Positions 7,374 to 15,463 of a stretch of DNA of 64,000 nucleotides are shown here, in pieces. A model generated the notes under the pieces. It worked only from the letters and a program-made list of their open reading frames with translations. It was not told where the DNA came from and ran no database searches. Location: the NCBI RefSeq assembly GCF_009795715.1, contig NZ_WTCR01000008.1, positions 124,001 to 188,000 on the forward strand, in the 5' to 3' direction. This DNA comes from Labilibaculum euxinicum (GTDB taxonomy: Bacteria > Bacteroidota > Bacteroidia > Bacteroidales > Marinifilaceae). Positions within the stretch are counted from its first letter, which is position 1. Each line of letters starts with the position of its first letter. Both the position numbers and the translations under genes were made by a program.

Positions 7374-8579
7374 TTATTTATAATTAAAGACCTTTAATGA
7401 AGCCAATCCTCCCAAAGATGTTTCTTTGTACGTGTATGGTAAATCAAGTCCGGTTTTCATCATTGTTTCAGTTACCTGATCAAAACTAATTCTGTGACGG
7501 CCATCTGAAAGTAACGCGTAGGTATTGTGGTTTAATGCGCGCGCTGCCGCAAAAACATTGCGTTCAATACATGGTATTTGAACCAAACCAAGAACGGGAT
7601 CACAAGTAAGCCCCAGATGATGTTCCAAACCCATTTCGGCAGAATATTCAACCTGATATACAGTTCCTCCATGCAACTGAGTAGCAGCTCCGGAAGCCAT
7701 GGCACAAGCTGTTCCCACCTCTCCCTGACAACCAACTTCTGCTCCCGAAATCGAAGCATTGGTCTTGACCAAATTTCCAATTAAGCCCGCGGTCGCTAAA
7801 GCTTTCAACACATCCTTTTTCCCAAACTTATAGAATTTCTTATGATAGTAAAGAACTGCAGGTAAAACACCACAGGCTCCACATGTTGGAGCAGTTACAA
7901 TTACACCTCCACTAGAATTTTCTTCTGAAACAGCCAAGGCAAATGCATACAACATGGATCGTTTTCTCATCGGCCCGCTTAAAGTTTTCGCTTTTAATCG
8001 ATATGAATGAGACTTGCGCTCCAGCTCTAAACCTCCCGGAAGTTCACCTTCTTTGTTCATTCCTCTTTTTACAGCCTTTTTCATTGCAGTCCAAACCTCA
8101 TCCAGATAGTCCCAAATACCGTCTCCCTCCATCAATTCCACGTACTCCCAAAGTTGCTTTTTATTGCTTTTGCACCACTCTAATATTTCATCCATTGTAG
8201 TCAACCCATATATTTTTTGGGCAGACACCTCGCTATTGTCATCTATTATTGCTCCACCGCCAATACTGTAGGCAGTCCATTCTTCAATCAATTCATCTGA
8301 TGCAGAAAAAGCTTTGAAACGCAACGCATTAGGATGCCTCTTCAAAAATTCTTCAGGCTGCCAGATCAAATTTAGATCTTTCTCCTCAAATACCTTTTCA
8401 ATTGCAACACCTGTTAAATGCCCTTTCCCTGTCGCAGCCAGACTGCCAAACAAAGTCACTTCATATTTATCTGCTTTAGGATGGCGCAGCAAAAACTGTT
8501 CTGCTGCTTTACGCGGTCCCATTGTATGACTGCTCGAAGGCCCGTACCCAATGCGATAAAGCTCTTTTATTGATTCCAT
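7374..8579 (-). CDS. sdaA: L-serine ammonia-lyase, iron-sulfur type
   Basis: Converts L-serine to pyruvate and ammonia with a [4Fe-4S] cluster acting as Lewis acid. At 401 residues it is the single-chain form that joins the beta and alpha parts. It starts with the signature GPSSSHTMGPRKAA (13-26). The cysteine motifs expected of the alpha part are present: APTCGACGVLP near 233, GAEVGCQGEVGTACAM near 281, and LTCDPVLGLVQIPC near 325. The start ATG at 8579 is preceded by the usual weak Bacteroidota leader. It lies downstream of the tRNA cluster, which has its own terminator at 8672-8697. Confidence 0.96.
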   Translation of the reverse strand: MESIKELYRIGYGPSSSHTMGPRKAAEQFLLRHPKADKYEVTLFGSLAATGKGHLTGVAIEKVFEEKDLNLIWQPEEFLKRHPNALRFKAFSASDELIEEWTAYSIGGGAIIDDNSEVSAQKIYGLTTMDEILEWCKSNKKQLWEYVELMEGDGIWDYLDEVWTAMKKAVKRGMNKEGELPGGLELERKSHSYRLKAKTLSGPMRKRSMLYAFALAVSEENSSGGVIVTAPTCGACGVLPAVLYYHKKFYKFGKKDVLKALATAGLIGNLVKTNASISGAEVGCQGEVGTACAMASGAATQLHGGTVYQVEYSAEMGLEHHLGLTCDPVLGLVQIPCIERNVFAAARALNHNTYALLSDGRHRISFDQVTETMMKTGLDLPYTYKETSLGGLASLKVFNYK

Positions 8580-8671
8580 TATGACGTTTTGTTGTTGTTG
8601 TGTAAGTTGGATGCAAATGTAAGAAAGTCAATAGATACTCAATATGCGATTTGAAAATATTTTGCACAAAA

Positions 8672-8697
8672 AAAGAGAAACCAAATGATTTCTCTTT
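8672..8697 (-). terminator. Terminator of the tRNA cluster
   Basis: AAAGAGAAA (8672-8680) and TTTCTCTTT (8689-8697) form a 9-bp stem. Read on the minus strand, it is followed by a run of Ts (plus-strand A run ending at 8671). It lies just beyond the last tRNA-Pro and before sdaA. Confidence 0.78.
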
Positions 8698-8701
8698 CTT
8701 G

Positions 8702-8776
8702 TCGGGGTGGCAGGATTCGAACCTGCGACCTCCTGCTCCCAAAGCAGGCGCGATAACCGGGCTACGCTACACCCCG
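8702..8776 (-). tRNA. tRNA-Pro (anticodon TGG), copy 3 in transcription order
   Basis: Read on the minus strand this is a complete cloverleaf: acceptor stem CGGGGTG paired with CACCCCG, anticodon stem CCTGC/GCAGG enclosing the loop TTTGGGA (anticodon TGG), and T-arm GCAGGTTCGAATCCTGC. CCA is not encoded. The sequence is the same as in the two other copies upstream. Confidence 0.96.
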
Positions 8777-8836
8777 AAACTTAATTCCGGTATTCTATTT
8801 GACAAAGAAAAGCCTTAAAACTCCTCTAAAATATTG

Positions 8837-8911
8837 TCGGGGTGGCAGGATTCGAACCTGCGACCTCCTGCTCCCAAAGCAGGCGCGATAACCGGGCTAC
8901 GCTACACCCCG
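8837..8911 (-). tRNA. tRNA-Pro (anticodon TGG), copy 2
   Basis: Identical to the copies at 8702-8776 and 8981-9055. It is separated from them by AT-rich spacers of 60 and 69 bp that resemble each other (both contain ATTCCGGTA.TCTATTT). Confidence 0.96.
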
Positions 8912-8980
8912 AAACTTTCATTCCGGTACTCTATTTAGATAAAAAAAGAGAAGTTTTTAAACTCCTCTGAAAAATTTTCG

Positions 8981-9055
8981 TCGGGGTGGCAGGATTCGAA
9001 CCTGCGACCTCCTGCTCCCAAAGCAGGCGCGATAACCGGGCTACGCTACACCCCG
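8981..9055 (-). tRNA. tRNA-Pro (anticodon TGG), copy 1
   Basis: First of three identical proline tRNA genes in transcription order, 63 bp downstream of the serine tRNA. The acceptor, D, anticodon and T arms are as in the other copies. Its 3' end is followed by the spacer that repeats after copy 2. Confidence 0.96.
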
Positions 9056-9117
9056 AAAATTTGCGGAGGGGGAAAAAAATTTCGCCAACTCCATTTTCCA
9101 TCTTTATAGAAAAAATT

Positions 9118-9205
<88 letters not shown>

Positions 9206-9219
9206 TGATCTTGCGGTAG

Positions 9220-9250
9220 CAAAAGTATGTAAAAAATTCAGATGTGCAAA
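9220..9250 (-). promoter_or_regulatory. Promoter of the tRNA-Ser/tRNA-Pro operon
   Basis: On the minus strand, TTTG (9250-9247), 19 nt, then TACTTTTG (9227-9220): an exact fit to the Bacteroidota TTTG-N19-TAnnTTTG promoter. Transcription would start about 7-8 nt before the tRNA-Ser 5' end. Confidence 0.82.
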
Positions 9251-9351
9251 ATATTTACCTCCCATTAATAGAAGATTTCGGCGCTTTGGATTATAGTAAA
9301 TTATAAATCAATGAGATTCATTTCATTTTTTTTTCAAATTACCCAAAATAA

Positions 9352-9381
9352 AACCGGAAAGTACATGAATACTCCCCGGTT
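9352..9381 (-). terminator. Terminator after floA
   Basis: On the minus strand AACCGGGGAGTA folds onto TACTTTCCGGTT (12 pairs including two G-U, 6-nt loop), followed by TTATTTT. It lies 25 bp beyond the floA stop. Confidence 0.7.
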
Positions 9382-9405
9382 ACAATTGAAATTATATCAA
9401 TTCAT

Positions 9406-10383
9406 CTATTTCTTTTTCCCTTTATCAGATGGATTTGCAATATTATCCCTCATGTTAGTATCTGCTTCAATATTCTTCATTCGGTAATAATCCATAATCC
9501 CCAATTGACCATTTCGAAAAGCTTCGGCCATTGCCCGGGGAACTTCTGCCTCCGCTTCAATCACCTTTGCCCGCATTTGCTGTGCCAATGCCTTATTTTC
9601 CTGCTCAAGAGCAACAGCCATGGCTCTTCTCTCTTCGGCTTTTGCCTGCGCTATTTTCAAATCAGCTTCAGCCTGATCTGTTTGCAAAACTGCTCCAATA
9701 TTTTTTCCTATGTCAATATCAGCAATATCAATCGATAAAATTTCAAAAGCGGTACCAGCATCCAATCCTTTTTCCAGCACTACACGTGAAATAAAATCAG
9801 GATTTTCAAGAACCGTTTTATGAGATTCACTTGACCCAATTGAAGATACGATTCCTTCTCCTACCCTTGCCAACACAGTTTCTTCACCTGCTCCTCCAAC
9901 CAATTGCCGGATATTCGCACGCAAAGTAACCCTGGCCTTAGCTATTAACTGAATACCATCTTTAGAAACGGCTGTTACAGGAGGAGTATTAATGACTTTA
10001 GGAATAACACTCATTTGCACGGCTTCATACACATCTCTACCGGCCAAATCAATAGCCGTAGCCATTTTAAATGTCAAATCGATATTAGCTTTTGAAGCTG
10101 ACACCAGAGCATGCGTTACCTGAGCGACACGACCTCCAGCCAAATAATGAGCTTCCAGTTCATCCCGATTCAAAATCAAGCCTGCTTTTGTACCTTCAAT
10201 TAAGGCACTTACAATCACTTTTGGCGGAACTTTCCTCCATCTCATAAACACGAGCTGAAGTAAAGAAATTTTAACTCCTGATAATAGAGCCGAAAACCAA
10301 AGACCTACTGGGACGAAATAGAATAGTATATATATTCCAACCCCAACGGCGACAATTAACATTATTAATGCACCAATTTCCAT
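9406..10383 (-). CDS. floA: Flotillin-like protein FloA
   Basis: The 325 residues match the length and pattern of bacterial FloA (formerly YqfA). An N-terminal membrane hairpin (about 4-40) is followed by the PHB/flotillin domain, with [30 protein letters not shown] and [18 protein letters not shown] helical region follows, rich in alternating Glu/Ala ([20 protein letters not shown]), which mediates oligomerisation. FloA scaffolds ordered membrane microdomains. It is the last gene of an operon with nfeD 10 bp upstream; NfeD-like and flotillin or stomatin genes are a well-known pair. Confidence 0.95.
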   Translation of the reverse strand: MEIGALIMLIVAVGVGIYILFYFVPVGLWFSALLSGVKISLLQLVFMRWRKVPPKVIVSALIEGTKAGLILNRDELEAHYLAGGRVAQVTHALVSASKANIDLTFKMATAIDLAGRDVYEAVQMSVIPKVINTPPVTAVSKDGIQLIAKARVTLRANIRQLVGGAGEETVLARVGEGIVSSIGSSESHKTVLENPDFISRVVLEKGLDAGTAFEILSIDIADIDIGKNIGAVLQTDQAEADLKIAQAKAEERRAMAVALEQENKALAQQMRAKVIEAEAEVPRAMAEAFRNGQLGIMDYYRMKNIEADTNMRDNIANPSDKGKKK

Positions 10384-10393
10384 TTGATTTATT

Positions 10394-10858
10394 TTAGATA
10401 GGTTTTACAATTACAATCTTATCAACAATACCTACAACAACAACCTTTGTCTTTTCATCAACATAAGCTCCCGTTGATCTTGCTTCAACAATTATATTAT
10501 CCAACTTCACTCTTCCCATTGGTGCAAGACGTGAAACACAAATCCCCTGATCACCAATAGTAATATTTTCATCATCCAATTTTTGAACTTTAGAATCGAC
10601 TTCTGTATTTAGCATTATTTTATTCCACGTTTGTGACTTTAAGGCTAAAACCAAAGATATCCCACTAAAAACAACAGCAGACAAAACAGTGAGGTGTCCT
10701 ACTGAATTCCCATAATGGTGATAAGACATATAAATACCTCCGGCTATCATTAAAATCCCACCAATGGCTGCCACCGTAATTCCTGGAATGACCAAAAACT
10801 CCAACAGTAAAAGAACGATACCGAATACGATAAGAAGTACAATAATTAATGCTGTCAT
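10394..10858 (-). CDS. NfeD-family membrane protein
   Basis: The protein is 154 residues. Two or three membrane helices are visible at about 3-25, 29-47 and 58-75 ([22 protein letters not shown], then [18 protein letters not shown]). A C-terminal OB-like beta domain (about 95-154) includes [20 protein letters not shown] and [20 protein letters not shown], the characteristic NfeD sequence. This is the short form without the serine-protease domain. NfeD proteins partner flotillin or stomatin-like proteins in the membrane, which fits floA immediately downstream. Confidence 0.93.
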   Translation of the reverse strand: MTALIIVLLIVFGIVLLLLEFLVIPGITVAAIGGILMIAGGIYMSYHHYGNSVGHLTVLSAVVFSGISLVLALKSQTWNKIMLNTEVDSKVQKLDDENITIGDQGICVSRLAPMGRVKLDNIIVEARSTGAYVDEKTKVVVVGIVDKIVIVKPI

Positions 10859-10884
10859 TTGCTATAAATCTAATTTATCTGAAG

Positions 10885-11169
10885 CTAAACAATATTCACT
10901 TTCAATCCTTTCTCTGCTAATCTATCCCTCATAGGTTTAATGGTACTCATATCTCCTTTTTTTACATCACATTTCCCCTTGTAATGAGTAATATAAGCGC
11001 ATTGTTCTGCCTGATCAGGATCATGTCTGCAAACATCAACCAACGCATCCACAACAAAATCAAAAGTGTGAAAATCATCATTAATCAGCATCAATGTATT
11101 GCGGTTTAAAAGATCGCTGATTACATCGCTCTCTTCTTTATCTGTATGTGTTTTATCAATCCCCAACAT
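10885..11169 (-). CDS. clpS: ATP-dependent Clp protease adaptor ClpS
   Basis: From the ATG at 11169 this gives 94 residues; a TTG two codons upstream is possible but unnecessary. The core LMLINDDFHTFDFVVDALV matches the ClpS sequence that holds the N-degron pocket (NDD and T), and AYITHYKGKCDVKKG contains the conserved histidine region. ClpS delivers proteins with destabilising N-terminal residues to ClpAP (or ClpCP). The gene lies between a SPOR/PD40 envelope protein and nfeD-floA, with spacings of 16 and 26 bp, so it is probably co-transcribed with them. Confidence 0.94.
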   Translation of the reverse strand: MLGIDKTHTDKEESDVISDLLNRNTLMLINDDFHTFDFVVDALVDVCRHDPDQAEQCAYITHYKGKCDVKKGDMSTIKPMRDRLAEKGLKVNIV

Positions 11170-11185
11170 TACCAATCTCCTCTAT

Positions 11186-13390
11186 TTATTGTCTAAGTAT
11201 TTCGAGTGCTTGCTGAATGGTTATCTTATCATTACCTGAAAATGCTACAGTAAAAGCATCCCCTAAACCGGCCTCGCGAAGTTCCATTTTCAATTTACTC
11301 ACTTTGCTGTAAGAATCAAAATTACCAACAGTGCAAATCGTATACCCTCTGTAATCTTTGGAATAGTCTATTGGGTACTTTGAGAAATTTTCCAATTTTA
11401 ATTTAACATCCTCAGGAACTTCACCGGAATATGCTCCCACCTGAACTCTAAAATTAACCTGATCATCTGTAACAGTCTGGATTGCTTTTGTATTGACAAT
11501 AGCAGCCACAGGTTGAGGCTCAGGCTTATAATCCTGATCGGTTGCCTTAATAGCTTCACTTAAACTGGTTTTAACACCATCCTTATAAGCTACAACAAAA
11601 GCATTGGGAAACAATTGACGAACTTCAGGAATTTTTTTCTTAGCTGCAGCAAATGTAGAGTAAGTTCCAACCATGTATTTATACAATTTCCCATTCCCAA
11701 CAATTTCTTCCTTCACGTCATCTAAACCTGAAAAGAAGCTTGATTCTGCTCTGTTAGAGAATACACCGACCTGCAAATGATAAACATATCCATCCTCAGT
11801 TTTATTAACAACTTTAGCACCAGACCTTGAATTTGTGGAAGGAATTATTTCCGAACTCATTACCAGTTGTCCTTTCCTGGAAGGAGCATGCACCTCAGCA
11901 GTAACAGTTCCAATAATATTTTTATTCAGATAATCAGATTCCTGAGATTGAGCCTTCAATAATTTATTTTCGGCCTGCTTACTCAATTCAAACGACTTTT
12001 GTTCCAATTTAGATATCTTATTGGACAGAATAGTATGAGGCATTCCTTCCAAGCCATTCAACTGGCTTCTTAAGTCTTCGGTACCGTCAATTAAACTATC
12101 CGAATTAAATTGGTCATTCTTAGCTTCAATAAAAATCTCCCTGGCCTCGCTCGATTTAAACTCGTTCAAATAATGATACGTCAATTCACTGGTAACCGGA
12201 AAATTAAAATATGGGAAATCTTCTTTGTTATATTTCATCGAATAAGAAGGCTCTTCCGCACCTTGTTCAAATAAATTTCCGTCGACACTACTACTCCCCA
12301 CATTTAATATCGCAATATTGGATAACAGATCAGGGTTCATCACTACTTTTTGTTCCGGATAATCAGATAATTTTATTTTGTAGATAGTTACTTCATCCTT
12401 TCCATTCTCCCTGCTTGAAGTAAAACATGCATACTCATCGTTTAAATCAGTTGCAAAAAACAAATCGTTAGATGTCGAATTAATCGGAAATCCCATATTT
12501 TGAGGTTCACTCCAAGTGTCAGATATTTCATTGTATACTGATCTGAAAATATCAAATCCCCCCATACTTGTGTGACCTTGAGAACAGAAGTAAAGAGTTC
12601 TTCCGTCATTCGACATAAACGGATATACTTCATCGTAAACAGTATTTAGAGAGTTCAGTGCTTCCCATTCTCCCCATCCACCGTTTCTTAAGCGTTTGGC
12701 ACGATACAAATCCCGTCCAGTCTTTTTATTTTTTCCATAACTTGAAAAGTAAATATACTGTCCTTTATTTGCCAAACAAGCTACCTCTCTATCTCCGTCA
12801 CCATCATATCTGGATGTAAGAGATTTATCTTTCTTTGACAACCGATCCTCAAAACCTTCAATATCGTAGTACCTAAAAAATTCATTCCTGTTTACTACCT
12901 TTTTATTTTTTACATCAACCACATAATAAGAATTTACCAGAGGTAAACCATTCTGACACATCTCAATTAACCGATCGATACCAATTGATTTCTTTTTATA
13001 ATATTCACGAAACTTCCGATAATACCTTATTGCGGAATTAAACTCATAATTCATATGAAAAGCCCGTCCCAAATAGTATGGAACCGATGCATTTACATTT
13101 TTCGTTGATGCAATCTTAAGATGCTGAATAGCCTCCTTTACATTTTCATTCACTTCAACCTGACAAACTCCCAGATAATAATTGTATTCCGGATCCTGCG
13201 GATACACATTTATTAATTCCTGATACAACGGCAATGCATTAATAAAATTCTCCCCGTCGAAGAATGTAAAAGCCTCCTGCTCAATCTGCTGTTCTGTTTT
13301 CCCTCCACTAAAGCTTTGCGCAACTGAAAACTGGAGGAAGAAAAAAGAAAGAAAAAGTAAACTGTAGTGTAATCTCATTTTATTATTCAT
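11186..13390 (-). CDS. Secreted TPR-PD40-SPOR envelope protein
   Basis: The product is 734 residues from the ATG at 13390 (another ATG lies at 13378). Either gives a signal peptide ending QFSVAQ; an upstream in-frame ATG at 13444 would bury it. Domain order: TPR-like helices (about 35-135, LPLYQELINVYPQDPEYNYYLG), PD40/WD40-like beta-propeller repeats (about 195-340, with YFSSYGK, LYFCSQGH and CFTSSRENG), a long linker, then two SPOR-type domains (about 535-605, YHLQVGVFSNRAE; about 650-730, FRVQVGAYSGEV). SPOR domains bind denuded peptidoglycan at division sites. The domain set resembles Bacteroidota envelope proteins near type IX secretion or gliding components, but the role here is inferred. 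It is first gene of the clpS-nfeD-floA operon. Confidence 0.82.
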   Translation of the reverse strand: MNNKMRLHYSLLFLSFFFLQFSVAQSFSGGKTEQQIEQEAFTFFDGENFINALPLYQELINVYPQDPEYNYYLGVCQVEVNENVKEAIQHLKIASTKNVNASVPYYLGRAFHMNYEFNSAIRYYRKFREYYKKKSIGIDRLIEMCQNGLPLVNSYYVVDVKNKKVVNRNEFFRYYDIEGFEDRLSKKDKSLTSRYDGDGDREVACLANKGQYIYFSSYGKNKKTGRDLYRAKRLRNGGWGEWEALNSLNTVYDEVYPFMSNDGRTLYFCSQGHTSMGGFDIFRSVYNEISDTWSEPQNMGFPINSTSNDLFFATDLNDEYACFTSSRENGKDEVTIYKIKLSDYPEQKVVMNPDLLSNIAILNVGSSSVDGNLFEQGAEEPSYSMKYNKEDFPYFNFPVTSELTYHYLNEFKSSEAREIFIEAKNDQFNSDSLIDGTEDLRSQLNGLEGMPHTILSNKISKLEQKSFELSKQAENKLLKAQSQESDYLNKNIIGTVTAEVHAPSRKGQLVMSSEIIPSTNSRSGAKVVNKTEDGYVYHLQVGVFSNRAESSFFSGLDDVKEEIVGNGKLYKYMVGTYSTFAAAKKKIPEVRQLFPNAFVVAYKDGVKTSLSEAIKATDQDYKPEPQPVAAIVNTKAIQTVTDDQVNFRVQVGAYSGEVPEDVKLKLENFSKYPIDYSKDYRGYTICTVGNFDSYSKVSKLKMELREAGLGDAFTVAFSGNDKITIQQALEILRQ

Positions 13391-13553
13391 AGAATCAATT
13401 TCTTGAAAATGGAAATTGGGAAAACAAAGAATGCTTCCCTCCAATTAACAACCAAAAAACAATAAACCTCCTGCAACGTATCATTTGCATCAACAAAAAC
13501 CTCTTGTAACATGCAGGATCTAACAAAAAGTTAAGATAGTAATTATTTTATAA

Positions 13554-13584
13554 CAAAGATAATATATAATGTGTAAGTACGAAA
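13554..13584 (-). promoter_or_regulatory. Promoter of the SPOR-clpS-nfeD-floA operon
   Basis: On the minus strand, TTTC (13584-13581), 19 nt, then TATCTTTG (13561-13554), a near-exact fit to the phylum's consensus. The leader would be about 155 nt. Confidence 0.6.
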
Positions 13585-13706
13585 TTACAAAACAGAGATT
13601 AAGATTAACAAAATAACGAGTTGGAAAAATAAAAAAGAAATCCATTCCTCATGTTTTGGAAGCTTTTTTTTTTAACTTCAGTGGTTGATAATTTTAATGC
13701 TAAAAA

Positions 13707-13738
13707 TTCGTACCTCTATGCATATAAAGGTATATTTG
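13707..13738 (+). promoter_or_regulatory. Promoter of bcp-recA
   Basis: TATATTTG at 13731-13738 is an exact -7 box. TTCG at 13707-13710, 20 nt upstream, is a weak -33 element. Transcription would start near 13745, about 13 nt before the bcp ATG. Confidence 0.6.
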
Positions 13739-13757
13739 CAATTCAAATTCTAAATCC

Positions 13758-14225
13758 ATGACAAACTTAAAAGAAGGAGATAACGCACCGGAATTCACTG
13801 GTTTAAATCAAAACGAGAAAGAAATAAAACTTTCTGATTTCAAAGGCAAAAAAGTCATTCTGTACTTTTATCCGAAAGACAATACTCCCGGATGCACTGC
13901 GGAATCGTGTAATTTAAACGAAAACTACGATGATCTGACAAAAAAAGGATTTGAAGTAATTGGCGTAAGTCCGGACAAAATATCATCGCACCAAAAATTT
14001 GCTGCAAAGTATAACTTAGCATTTAATTTAATTGCTGATACAGAAAAAGAAATTTTAGAAGCATATGGTGCCTGGGGTGAGAAAAAGTTATACGGAAAAA
14101 CTTATATGGGAGTTTTGAGAACTACTTTTGTAATTTCGGAAGAAGGAATTATTGAGAAAGTATTTACCAAAGTAAAAACAAAAGATCATACCAATCAGAT
14201 TCTATCTGAAATGGACTTAGTGTAG
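13758..14225 (+). CDS. bcp: Thioredoxin-dependent thiol peroxidase (peroxiredoxin Q/BCP)
   Basis: Reduces hydroperoxides using a peroxidatic cysteine, recycled by thioredoxin. The 155-residue length and the sequence YFYPKDNTPGCTAESCNL are diagnostic of this family: the first cysteine is peroxidatic, and the second, five residues later, is the usual resolving cysteine. The TTFVISEEGIIEKVF strand near the C-terminus is also conserved. recA starts 24 bp after its stop, so the two are probably one transcript. This would link peroxide defence and DNA repair. Confidence 0.96.
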   Translation: MTNLKEGDNAPEFTGLNQNEKEIKLSDFKGKKVILYFYPKDNTPGCTAESCNLNENYDDLTKKGFEVIGVSPDKISSHQKFAAKYNLAFNLIADTEKEILEAYGAWGEKKLYGKTYMGVLRTTFVISEEGIIEKVFTKVKTKDHTNQILSEMDLV

Positions 14226-14249
14226 AAAATAAATAATTGAAAATATATT

Positions 14250-15275
14250 ATGAGCGCAAAAGAAGTTGTAGAAATCAACAAAGAAAAGCTAAAAGCACTC
14301 CAGTTAACCATGGAGAAAATTGATAAAACCTACGGTAAAGGTGCCATTATGAAAATGGGGGACAATGCCGTTGAAGATATTGCAACCATTTCAACAGGAT
14401 CTCTATCCTTAGATATGGCGTTAGGTGTGGGCGGACTTCCAAGAGGAAGAATTATTGAAATATACGGACCGGAATCTTCAGGTAAAACTACTCTGGCCAT
14501 TCACGCTATTGCTGAAGCTCAAAAAGCAGGTGGTATTGCTGCAATTATTGATGCAGAGCATGCATTTGATCGTTCATATGCTGAAAAACTAGGTGTTGAT
14601 ACTGAAAACCTATTGATTTCTCAACCTGATAATGGAGAACAGGCTTTAGAAATTGCCGACCAGCTGATCCGCTCATCTGCAATTGATATAATTGTTATTG
14701 ACTCGGTTGCTGCTTTAACTCCTAAAGCTGAAATTGAAGGTGAAATGGGAGAATCGAAAATGGGATTGCAAGCCCGTTTGATGTCTCAGGCATTGCGTAA
14801 ACTTACAGCTAACATCAACAGAACCAACACAACCTGTATTTTCATCAATCAATTGCGTGAAAAAATTGGTGTGATGTTTGGCAACCCTGAAACAACAACC
14901 GGTGGTAATGCTCTTAAATTTTACTCTTCTGTTCGATTGGATATCAGAAGAATCGGACAGATTAAAGATGGTGATGAAGTAAATGGCAATCATACTCGTG
15001 TTAAAGTTGTAAAAAACAAAGTTGCTCCTCCATTCCGAAAAGCTGAATTTGACATTATTTACGGTGAAGGAATTTCCAAAACAGGTGAAATCATCGATCT
15101 TGGAGTTACTTACAACGTAATTAAAAAGAGTGGATCATGGTTCTCGTATGGCGAAACTAAATTAGGACAAGGTCGCGAAGGAGTAAGAAAACTTCTTATT
15201 GACAATGTTGAATTGGCTGAAGAATTAGAAGCTAAAATTATTGATGCAATCAATAATCCTGTAGCTGCAGTATAA
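14250..15275 (+). CDS. recA: Recombinase RecA
   Basis: Forms ATP-dependent filaments on single-stranded DNA for homologous recombination and triggers LexA-type autocleavage. At 341 residues it has normal length. Walker [10 protein letters not shown] lies near 73, Walker B is [13 protein letters not shown], the L2 loop [25 protein letters not shown] is intact, and MRxx[12 protein letters not shown] is present. The C-terminus is short and acidic-poor, typical of the phylum. I see no LexA-like box upstream in the 24-bp gap. A strong terminator follows. Confidence 0.99.
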   Translation: MSAKEVVEINKEKLKALQLTMEKIDKTYGKGAIMKMGDNAVEDIATISTGSLSLDMALGVGGLPRGRIIEIYGPESSGKTTLAIHAIAEAQKAGGIAAIIDAEHAFDRSYAEKLGVDTENLLISQPDNGEQALEIADQLIRSSAIDIIVIDSVAALTPKAEIEGEMGESKMGLQARLMSQALRKLTANINRTNTTCIFINQLREKIGVMFGNPETTTGGNALKFYSSVRLDIRRIGQIKDGDEVNGNHTRVKVVKNKVAPPFRKAEFDIIYGEGISKTGEIIDLGVTYNVIKKSGSWFSYGETKLGQGREGVRKLLIDNVELAEELEAKIIDAINNPVAAV

Positions 15276-15300
15276 TTTTGTCTGAAAAAAATATATAGAA

Positions 15301-15334
15301 AGACTCTCAAATTTTATTGAGGGTCTTTTTTTTA
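15301..15334 (+). terminator. Terminator after recA
   Basis: AGACTCTCAA (15301-15310) pairs with TTGAGGGTCT (15317-15326; one G-U pair) over a 6-nt loop, followed by a run of Ts. Confidence 0.85.
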
Positions 15335-15463
15335 ATACATTCCCAGCTATTTGAAAATACGATATATCATGTCTTTAGTATGAACAAATCGATTATTAAA
15401 TGTTCTTCGTATTTCTTACATTTACGGTGCTGAAATAAATTAACACAACAAACCTATACAATC

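Larger units (their letters stand above)
8702..9055 (-). repeat. Tandem triplication of tRNA-Pro plus spacer
   Basis: Three 75-nt identical tRNA genes start 135 and 144 bp apart, and the two spacers are clearly related by eye. The unit that duplicated was tRNA plus about 60-69 bp of flank. Confidence 0.8.
13391..13757. other. 367-bp divergent promoter region
   Basis: It separates the minus-strand SPOR operon from plus-strand bcp-recA and holds one recognisable promoter for each (listed separately). No coding frame or further structure was seen. Confidence 0.6.

Noticed and set aside
7532-8200. Several 60-85 codon frames on both strands
   Set aside because: All lie inside sdaA in other frames; sdaA is intact and has all family motifs.
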